Source: Synergistaceae bacterium UBA5560
Lineage (GTDB): Bacteria; Synergistota; Synergistia; Synergistales; Aminiphilaceae
Assembly (NCBI GenBank): GCA_002425685.1
Contig: DIMS01000083.1
Span: 546 to 8,529 of the forward strand
Direction of reading: 5' to 3'
Length of the DNA stretch: 7,984 nucleotides
Numbering within the stretch: position 1 is the first letter of the stretch; every line of letters begins with the position of its first letter. The notes beneath the pieces were generated by a model. The model saw only the letters and a program-made list of their open reading frames with translations, was not told where the DNA came from and did no database searches. The translations under genes were made by a program, and so were the position numbers. Of the stretch, positions 1-4,283 are shown piece by piece.

Positions 1-474
1 GTTCGCGCCGACGAGTCCAAGTCCGGGCGCGACCGGCCCTGTCCCATCGGTGCGGAAACGGCGGAGGAATTGCGAAAGCTCCTCCGGCACCGGCTGCCCG
101 GCTGGACGGACACACGAGTTTTCCTCACCGAAGAGGGGAAGCCCGTCTCGCCCACGCACTTTGCACGGGGGCTCGCCAGGGCGGCACACGCCGCAGGAGT
201 CCGGATCGGTGTCCACAGTTTGCGGCACTACTTCGCACAGACCTTGCTCCGCGCAACGGGAAACCTGGCGTTGACATCTCGGGCGCTCGGGCATGCGGGA
301 ATCCGGGTCACGGCGGATTATTACGGACACATTAACTACGAGGATGTGCGGGCCGCACACGACCAGGCGGCCCCCGTTCGGACCGTGCTCATTCCGAAGG
401 AGCCGCGTCTTCGCAAGATTCGGGATGAGGCTGAGGAGATGAATGGTCGGAATCCTCGGGGGAAGCGGAAATGA
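1..474 (+). CDS. Tyrosine recombinase/integrase, C-terminal catalytic part (5' end outside window)
   Basis: The frame is open from base 1 to the TGA at 472-474, giving 157 residues with no start in the window; an internal TTG at 70 is not the real start because the coding pattern continues upstream of it. Visible catalytic residues, numbered in this fragment, are a lysine in the beta-hairpin (SKSGRDR, K7), the H-x-x-R box VHSLRH (H72, R75), LGH (H98) and the nucleophile in TADYYGH, most likely Y107 because it lies nine residues after H98, the family spacing. This is the catalytic domain of a site-specific recombinase that cuts DNA through a 3'-phosphotyrosine link. The tail after about residue 125 is basic and poorly conserved in look. 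It points at the minus-strand zinc-finger gene, and the two coding ends overlap by 86 bp. It could be the integrase of this element or belong to an adjacent one; the sequence does not decide. Confidence 0.9.
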   Translation, partial: VRADESKSGRDRPCPIGAETAEELRKLLRHRLPGWTDTRVFLTEEGKPVSPTHFARGLARAAHAAGVRIGVHSLRHYFAQTLLRATGNLALTSRALGHAGIRVTADYYGHINYEDVRAAHDQAAPVRTVLIPKEPRLRKIRDEAEEMNGRNPRGKRK

Positions 475-1447
475 GGCGGTTGCCGCATTTTGCCTTTTTC
501 CGCTCACGCGAAAGGCGCTGAGAGAGGCGGTATCCCATTTCCCGGCATTCGGGACAGAAATTGTTTTGTCCAGATTTCGCACCTCTGCCTTCCGTTCGAA
601 TATAGGGAGAAAGACACTCGCTGCAGACGGAAAAGCTTACTCCGTGAGCCAGGACGGCAAGAATGGACAGCCAAAGGAGAGGCGCGAATCCGATGGGCAG
701 GATGGAGGACACGCGAAGCTTGTTTTTGGAAAAATAGTGAGGCAGGAGAAGTAGTTGATTTCTGAAGTTTATCGAGCGGGTAAGTTTATTTGTAAAAAGG
801 TGCCGCTGTAACTCCAGTTCCTCGGGTGGGTCGAGAACGCAAACGCTCCGCCAATCCGCCGCATCGGCTGTCTGGTTTTTGGAGAGCCTGCTCCCAATGC
901 GGAGCATTGCCACTGCTTCGCCGACAGCATTGATATAAGTGGAAACGGGCTCCTCCCCGGGTTCCAAGGCAGGGTATCCGAGCGATTGTAGTCTTCCAGT
1001 GGCGTCCAGATAGGGAGGATTCAACTCATCAAGCCACAGCGGCCCCCAGCGGCGGGCGAAGGCCAGAATGAGGGCGTTCCTTTTCTCGTCGTCGCTCGAT
1101 TTGAGTTTGTTGCACAAGCTGACCGCGCTTGGGAGGAGTAAACGTTCTTTCTTTCGGGAAGGGAAAGTCCATTCGTTGCGGAGCAGCACAAGAGGCAGGC
1201 TAAAAACTTCATTTGACGGCCCCTCCAATACGGCAAGTGCCTCCCGGGGGAGGTTGAATCTGATCACGGGGATTGCACTTCCGTGCTGCGACCACACATG
1301 TTCAAGTGTCCGCGGCCCTCTCCATTCAAGAGACACCGCTGATTCCGGAGCAACAAGAATTCGGGAACCTTTGACAAGCGGGGTTGCATCGAAAAAATCC
1401 AGGGCGTCGTCGATCACGGGAACCACCTCGAAACAAAGAAGATGCAA
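389..1447 (-). CDS. Unknown protein with C-terminal four-cysteine zinc finger (treble-clef/CGNR-like)
   Basis: A 352-residue protein; I do not recognise a named family for the whole chain. The visible domain is at the C-terminus: CSEC (C275, C278) and FCPEC (C298, C301) joined by a basic loop, followed by a basic helix (RLSQRLSRERKKAK, 307-320). This has the look of the C-terminal metal-binding finger of CGNR-type and related prophage proteins. A hydrophobic helix (about 248-270) precedes it. The rest is soluble, without a signal peptide. The start is uncertain: TTG at 1447 has AAGGTG (1455-1460, minus) seven bases upstream, but GTG at 1417 with GAGGTGG before it also fits. GC is about 53% by counting several 60-base lines, with one line at 40%, against about 65-70% in flanking genes, which suggests separate acquisition. 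It sits where lambdoid phages keep cI but shows no N-terminal helix-turn-helix. It could be an unusual regulator, or a cargo gene such as a defence or immunity factor. Coding is likely; function is unknown. Confidence 0.78.
   Translation of the reverse strand: MHLLCFEVVPVIDDALDFFDATPLVKGSRILVAPESAVSLEWRGPRTLEHVWSQHGSAIPVIRFNLPREALAVLEGPSNEVFSLPLVLLRNEWTFPSRKKERLLLPSAVSLCNKLKSSDDEKRNALILAFARRWGPLWLDELNPPYLDATGRLQSLGYPALEPGEEPVSTYINAVGEAVAMLRIGSRLSKNQTADAADWRSVCVLDPPEELELQRHLFTNKLTRSINFRNQLLLLPHYFSKNKLRVSSILPIGFAPLLWLSILAVLAHGVSFSVCSECLSPYIRTEGRGAKSGQNNFCPECREMGYRLSQRLSRERKKAKCGNRLISASPEDSDHSSPQPHPESCEDAAPSE
476..499 (+). terminator. Weak candidate intrinsic terminator after the left recombinase
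   Basis: Directly after the recombinase stop there is a short GC stem, GCGG-TTG-CCGC (476-486), followed by a T-rich run ending in five Ts (495-499). AGGC (474-477) can alternatively pair with GCCT (492-495). The stem has only four pairs, and the site lies inside the opposing zinc-finger gene, so this is a tentative call. Confidence 0.25.
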
Positions 1448-1458
1448 AGATAAGCACC

Positions 1459-1488
1459 TTGTTTTTGTGCATGGGTAGAGCGTACCCT
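1459..1488 (+). promoter_or_regulatory. Candidate rightward promoter for the Cro-like gene and early operon
   Basis: TTGTTT (1459-1464), then 18 bases, then TACCCT (1483-1488). Both boxes are weak matches to sigma70 but are the best pair found between the divergent genes. The start point would lie near 1495, about 35 bases before the GTG at 1531. The -10 box overlaps the right arm of the dyad at 1473-1487 and abuts the leftward -10 box, so one bound protein could affect both promoters. Confidence 0.3.
1473..1487. promoter_or_regulatory. Candidate operator: dyad GGGTA-N5-TACCC between divergent genes
   Basis: A perfect 5-bp inverted repeat with a 5-bp centre, 15 bp in total, placed where both candidate -10 boxes lie. 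It is the right size for a dimer of a small XRE repressor such as the product of the next gene. That the XRE protein binds here is inference. Only one clear copy is seen, whereas many phage switches have several. Confidence 0.4.
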
Positions 1489-1507
1489 AGCAAGCGGGAA
1501 AGGTCAA
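1479..1507 (-). promoter_or_regulatory. Candidate leftward promoter for the zinc-finger gene
   Basis: On the minus strand TTGACC (1507-1502) is followed after exactly 17 bases by TACGCT (1484-1479). The -35 box matches five of six sigma70 consensus bases; the -10 box keeps only the important TA...T positions. Transcription would begin near 1472, leaving about 25 bases before the TTG start at 1447. The -10 box lies inside the dyad at 1473-1487. Confidence 0.4.
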
Positions 1508-1514
1508 TCGGCGG

Positions 1515-1524
1515 AAAGGAGGTG
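1515..1524 (+). promoter_or_regulatory. Very strong ribosome binding site fixing the GTG start of the XRE gene
   Basis: AAAGGAGGTG is a near-perfect anti-16S match. It lies six bases before GTG at 1531, which decides the start although the codon is not ATG. It is the strongest such site in the window. Confidence 0.8.
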
Positions 1525-1530
1525 TGAAAA

Positions 1531-1752
1531 GTGACGGAGCTGAAGGAGGCAATTTACCAGCGAGGGCTCGCCATTGCTGATGTTGCGCGCGGGGTCGGTA
1601 TTAACCCGACCGTGCTGGTCTCGGTGAGCAACCGGCAACGAGCGCTGCCGAAGAGGCACCGGCTGGCTGTCGCGGGTTTGTTCGGCGTCCCGGAAGGGGC
1701 ACTGTTCGACGAATTTGGGCTTGCACGCGTTGCGACCGATGGCGACGCATGA
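1531..1752 (+). CDS. Small XRE-family helix-turn-helix repressor (Cro-like)
   Basis: 73 residues starting at GTG behind a very strong ribosome binding site. Almost the whole protein is one XRE/Cro-CI fold: helix LKEAIYQRG, turn, helix IADVARGVG, recognition helix NPTVLVSVSNRQR, then the family's closing pattern of LAVAGLFGVPEGALF (about 46-60). It lacks the C-terminal oligomerisation and cleavage domain of CI/LexA-type repressors, so the length fits Cro. It is the first gene of the rightward operon and diverges from the zinc-finger gene. The expected role, by position and fold, is a DNA-binding switch protein acting on the shared control region at 1448-1530. An antitoxin role is less likely because no toxin-like gene is adjacent. 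Confidence 0.82.
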   Translation: MTELKEAIYQRGLAIADVARGVGINPTVLVSVSNRQRALPKRHRLAVAGLFGVPEGALFDEFGLARVATDGDA

Positions 1753-1779
1753 AAAAAACCGACAGCAGCGAGCTGTCGG
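1752..1779 (-). terminator. Intrinsic terminator facing left, just downstream of the XRE gene
   Basis: On the minus strand a perfect 8-bp stem (CCGACAGC / GCTGTCGG, 1759-1766 with 1772-1779, five-base loop) is followed at once by seven Ts (complement of the As at 1752-1758). This is a textbook rho-independent terminator for leftward transcription. Read on the plus strand the hairpin has no U tract. No minus-strand gene lies to its right, so it would stop antisense transcripts coming from the replication operon before they reach the switch region. Confidence 0.6.
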
Positions 1780-1829
1780 CGGGATCGGGTCCGTCATGAC
1801 CCGATGGCAAATATTGCCCCCGCAGGGGC
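1759..1829 (+). promoter_or_regulatory. Cluster of four hairpins in the leader between the XRE gene and the next gene
   Basis: The only sizeable non-coding gap (1753-1846) contains four inverted repeats in a row: CCGACAGC/GCTGTCGG (1759-1779, 8 bp), ATCGGGT/ACCCGAT (1784-1805, 7 bp), GGCAA/TTGCC (1806-1818, 5 bp, three-base loop) and GCCCC/GGGGC (1816-1829, 5 bp, four-base loop). The last two share a few bases, so they may be alternatives. In lambda this place, just after cro, holds nutR and tR1. The structures may form a terminator/antiterminator or a pausing leader. No boxA-like sequence is seen here, and no poly-U follows, so the mechanism is not established. Confidence 0.45.
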
Positions 1830-1846
1830 GGAAACGAGGCAAAACA

Positions 1847-2086
1847 ATGATACCCGGAAAAGAGTACAAAAGTCAATCCGCGAAAATTCTGCGGCTCCTC
1901 CGCAACGGCGGCTCCCTGACGGCAAACGATGCGCTCCGGCTCTTCGGGTGCGCCCGGCTTGCCGCACGCATCAAAGACCTTCGGAGCGTCGGGCATCCCA
2001 TCATGTCGGCAATAATTAAAAATATGGAAGGCAAGCGGTATGCGGTTTATTTTCTTGCCCCCTCCGGGAAGAGCGACCATGACTGA
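1847..2086 (+). CDS. Small helix-turn-helix protein (HTH_39-type)
   Basis: 79 residues from ATG at 1847, chosen because GAGG (1836-1839) lies seven bases upstream and because the extra codons of the open frame to its left would run through the hairpin leader. The core SAKILRLLRNGGSLTANDAL followed by FGCARLAARIKDLRSVGHPI and a C-terminal strand-like KRYAVYFL is typical of a short winged-helix family common in phages, in which FGC.RLA.RI.DLR..GH is the recognisable motif. Its function in phages is not well defined. It is probably a DNA-binding regulator, here in roughly the position of cII. It overlaps the next gene by eight bases (ATGACTGA), which implies translational coupling. Confidence 0.8.
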   Translation: MIPGKEYKSQSAKILRLLRNGGSLTANDALRLFGCARLAARIKDLRSVGHPIMSAIIKNMEGKRYAVYFLAPSGKSDHD

Positions 2087-2363
2087 CCGCGCACACGTGC
2101 TCGTAGAAAGAACCATTTTACAAGACCGCAGGGTTTCACTGACGACGAAGCTCCTGGTCGCCGAGCTTCGGGCCGAGGCGGAGCGGGATACGGAGACCCG
2201 TTTCACCATGGGCGATGCCCTGCGGGCTGGGGTTTCGCTTGACCTGGTGCCCTCCGTGATCCGGCGCGCGCTGAAGGAGCTCGTGCGCTGCGGGCATGCC
2301 GACTGGCACGGCGGCGAGCTTGTCTTTCGAGGTCCCGAGGGGAAGGGAGTGGTGGAAAGATGA
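2079..2363 (+). CDS. Small protein of unknown function, possibly winged helix
   Basis: 94 residues from ATG at 2079, which overlaps the stop of the previous gene; an earlier in-frame start at 2040 would push 47 bases into that gene and has no better ribosome site. The sequence has the helix, helix, wing order of a winged-helix domain (LTTKLLVAELRAEAE, then VPSVIRRALKELVRCGHADWHGGELVF), but I cannot match it to a named family. Its stop overlaps the next ATG (ATGA, 2360-2363), so it belongs to the same early operon. Likely DNA binding or an accessory to replication, by context only. Confidence 0.65.
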   Translation: MTDRAHVLVERTILQDRRVSLTTKLLVAELRAEAERDTETRFTMGDALRAGVSLDLVPSVIRRALKELVRCGHADWHGGELVFRGPEGKGVVER

Positions 2364-3295
2364 ACTGCCTCCTTGCCGAAAAAGCGGCCCCGCCGGCGAC
2401 GGCAGAGGAGGCGGTAGCGCGTTTCCTCCGAGAGCGGCGCGCGCGGGGGCTTGCGGAAGCCACGCTGCGGAATAACGAGATGACGCTGCGAACCTTTTTT
2501 GAACGGTACCCGCAAGCCTGGGGGCCTCGTTTCCGGGAGTGTGCACTTGAGCACCTCGCCGAAGCGCGATGCCCCGCCACGTACAACGCTCGACTGAAGG
2601 CCCTCTCGCTGTTCGTCGGGGAGTTGCGCCGCATGGGTGCGCTGGACTGTGACCTTCTTGAAGGGCTGCGTTATCGCCACGAGGAGCCGCGTGTCGTGGA
2701 ACTCTCACGGGAGGCGCTCCGGAGGCTCCTCGATGTGCCGGACCGGCGGACGTACCAGGGTGCACTGGATTGTGCGCTGGTCCTCCTGCAGCTTGATTGC
2801 ACAATTCGTCCCGGCGAGGCCCTGGCGCTCCGAAGACAGGACATCGACCTCACCGAGCATTCTTTGCTGATTCGCCCGGCGACCGCAAAAACACGGCGGT
2901 GGCGAAAACTTTTCTTCTCCGCAGCGACTGGAGAAGCCCTTCGGGCGCTCCTCTCGCTGCGCCCGAAGGGCTGGAGCGATCAAGTCCCCGTTTTTGCATC
3001 CAGAAAGGGAACACCCTTGATGACGTCGGTGTGGTCACGCCACCTCCGCAGAATGGGGCGGCGGATTGGCCTTCCGAGGCTCTCGGCCTACGATCTGCGT
3101 CATGCAGGCGCGCTCGAATTTCTTCGGGCGGGCGGAGACGCCCTTCTGCTGCAACAGCAAATGGGGCACAGCACGCTCGCGATGACCCGGCACTACCTGG
3201 CTCTTTCCGACGAGGACCTTCGGCGGGCGCACCGCCTGGCGTCCCCCGTCGCGGCCCTTTTGGGAGGGAGTGGAGACCATGCCGCAAAACCATGA
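2360..3295 (+). CDS. Tyrosine site-specific recombinase (XerC/D-like integrase), complete
   Basis: 311 residues, the usual length for simple Xer-like recombinases. Residues about 12-108 form a helical core-binding (SAM-like) domain, and about 112-300 the catalytic domain. Visible catalytic positions are R150 (TIRPGEAL), K177 in the beta-hairpin (ATAKTRRWRK), R247 in SAYDLRH, H270 in MGH and the nucleophile Y279 in TRHYLAL, nine residues after H270. The first histidine of the H-x-x-R box is replaced by Y244. The start ATG overlaps the preceding stop (ATGA), and the end overlaps the replication initiator, so it is co-expressed with replication genes rather than standing apart as an integrase usually does. 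It may integrate the element, or resolve multimers of a circular replicon as Cre does for P1. A perfect 14-bp inverted repeat lies inside the gene at 2935-2972. Confidence 0.92.
   Translation: MNCLLAEKAAPPATAEEAVARFLRERRARGLAEATLRNNEMTLRTFFERYPQAWGPRFRECALEHLAEARCPATYNARLKALSLFVGELRRMGALDCDLLEGLRYRHEEPRVVELSREALRRLLDVPDRRTYQGALDCALVLLQLDCTIRPGEALALRRQDIDLTEHSLLIRPATAKTRRWRKLFFSAATGEALRALLSLRPKGWSDQVPVFASRKGTPLMTSVWSRHLRRMGRRIGLPRLSAYDLRHAGALEFLRAGGDALLLQQQMGHSTLAMTRHYLALSDEDLRRAHRLASPVAALLGGSGDHAAKP
2935..2972. repeat. Perfect 14-bp inverted repeat with 10-bp spacer inside the recombinase gene
   Basis: AGCCCTTCGGGCGC (2935-2948) and its exact reverse complement GCGCCCGAAGGGCT (2959-2972) flank a ten-base spacer that is not itself symmetric. 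It encodes residues from about EALRALL to RPKGW between the beta-hairpin and the H-x-x-R box. Each arm also contains a smaller self-dyad (GCCC-N3-GGGC). It could form a strong mRNA hairpin. It also has the arms-plus-spacer shape of a tyrosine recombinase crossover site. Neither role is shown. Confidence 0.7.
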
Positions 3296-4283
3296 AGCTT
3301 TTTCGGAGAGGTTCGCCATCGTTCCCGGGTTTGTTTTTCGCAAATCCGGCCTGAGTGCCAACGCACGGCTTGTTTTTGCGGCACTCCGGTTCTTTTCCAG
3401 CAAGGCCGGGCGCTGTCACCCGAGCCATGCTCGTCTTGCGGAAGCAACGGGGCTGAGCCGGAGGACCGTTGCACGAGCACTCGGAGAGCTTGAGAAGGGC
3501 GGGCTCATCGAGCGGACGCGGCGGATTTCCCCGGAGGGGGACCCGGACAGTACAGCGTATCTGCTGGCAAGCTCCCCGCCGCCGGTGGAGGTGAAAGCCG
3601 GGGAGGTAGTGTCAGGGAGGCAGGGGGGTAGTGTCACGGTGACACAGGAGGTAGTGTCAGGGAGGCAGGGGGGTAGTGTCACCGTGACACAGGAACAATA
3701 CCAGGGAACAAGAAAAAGCAGTACCAACGCCACCACGGGAGGCGCGGTTTCCGCCGAGGACTCCCCGCATGCCGACCGGGTGCCCGATCTCGGGGAGGGG
3801 CGCATGCCGGCGACGCCGGATACCGGGAGGGGCGCGAAAGGCCGAAAACGAGACACCTTGCCCGAAAACGGCTTCGGTCCGGAAGCCGTGGCTGCGCTCT
3901 GGAACGAGGCCATGCCCGGGCAGGGGAGGTTTCAGCAGCTGCTGAAACTTACCGCGCCACGGCGGCGGAAAATCGCGGCGCGGATCGCCGAGGACCCGGA
4001 AAAGCGAGCCTCGCCGAAGTGGTGGAACACCCTCTTCGCGCTCGTCCGAGACGATCCTTGTCTCAGCGGGGAGGGGCCACCACGGCGGGGTTTTGACGAG
4101 CCCTTCACGGCCTCGCTTCCGTGGATCGTCGAGCGGGAGGAGCGAATCGTCCGCCTCATCGAGCGGGCGGAGGCGCGGGAACGGTTTGAGCGGGTGCGTG
4201 AGCGGTGTCCCTACGTACCCGTTCCGGAAGGGGTAGGTGTCGCATATGGCGCTCCCACGTATGACGCCGCAGCGGTGGCGTGA
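3279..4283 (+). CDS. Phage replication initiator (lambda O-like), with N-terminal winged helix
   Basis: 334 residues from ATG at 3279, preferred over GTG at 3270 because GGAGGG (3263-3268) is correctly spaced only for the ATG. Residues about 24-82 are a MarR-like winged helix of the HTH_36 type (LSANARLVFAALRFF, then LAEATGLSRRTVARALGELEKGGLIERTRR), the usual origin-binding domain of phage O-type proteins. Residues about 100-195 are a low-complexity linker that includes two identical 15-residue units (109-123 and 124-138). Residues about 200-283 form a C-terminal domain with W-N-E, R-R-R-K-I and a P-W-I-V end, as in phage replication proteins that recruit helicase. The expected role is to bind the origin and bring in the DnaB-like helicase encoded next, whose start lies inside this gene (overlap from 4246). 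The linker DNA carries origin-like repeats. Confidence 0.85.
   Translation: MPQNHEAFSERFAIVPGFVFRKSGLSANARLVFAALRFFSSKAGRCHPSHARLAEATGLSRRTVARALGELEKGGLIERTRRISPEGDPDSTAYLLASSPPPVEVKAGEVVSGRQGGSVTVTQEVVSGRQGGSVTVTQEQYQGTRKSSTNATTGGAVSAEDSPHADRVPDLGEGRMPATPDTGRGAKGRKRDTLPENGFGPEAVAALWNEAMPGQGRFQQLLKLTAPRRRKIAARIAEDPEKRASPKWWNTLFALVRDDPCLSGEGPPRRGFDEPFTASLPWIVEREERIVRLIERAEARERFERVRERCPYVPVPEGVGVAYGAPTYDAAAVA
3603..3692. repeat. Two 45-bp tandem repeats containing four 10-bp iterons
   Basis: Units 3603-3647 and 3648-3692 differ at one base (3638 G, 3683 C). Each contains GGTAGTGTCA twice, giving copies at 3605-3614, 3627-3636, 3650-3659 and 3672-3681, spaced 22, 23 and 22 bp, close to two DNA turns. 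Copies two and four extend into the palindrome GTGTCAC-N-GTGACAC (3631-3645 and 3676-3690). The repeat keeps the reading frame and yields two 15-residue protein units. Confidence 0.95.
3603..3730 (+). other. ori: Putative replication origin (lambda-ori-like) inside the initiator gene
   Basis: The four iterons are followed by an A-rich, C- and T-poor stretch (3693-3728, about 42% GC against about 65% nearby) that could unwind. This matches the known plan of lambdoid origins: initiator gene, iterons within the linker between the DNA-binding and helicase-recruiting domains, then an AT-rich purine-biased element on one side. Binding of the iterons by the product of this gene is inference from that plan. 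Confidence 0.65.

Noticed and set aside
1715..1846. N-terminal extension of the HTH_39-type protein to ATG 1715
   Set aside because: It would overlap the XRE gene and translate through all four hairpins; the ATG at 1847 has its own ribosome site and gives the normal family start.
1753..1846. Lambda-type nut site (boxA/boxB)
   Set aside because: Hairpins are present but no CGCTCTT-like boxA is found in the gap, so a classical nut site is not supported.
1601..2680. Long minus-strand open frame (359 codons) opposite the early operon
   Set aside because: It runs across four well-supported plus-strand genes and the hairpin leader, its translation is rich in Arg, Pro and Ser as antisense of GC-rich genes usually is, and it shows no domain.
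3270..3281. GTG at 3270 as start of the initiator
   Set aside because: The GGAGGG at 3263-3268 almost touches the GTG, which is too close for initiation; ATG at 3279 is correctly spaced.
3603..3692. Short direct repeats as a CRISPR array
   Set aside because: The two 45-bp units are contiguous, have no spacers, keep the reading frame of the initiator and contain palindromic iterons.
4237..4248. GTG at 4237 as start of the helicase
   Set aside because: The purine-rich site at 4226-4233 is too close to it; ATG at 4246 has a better-placed GGTAGGTG. The difference is only three residues.
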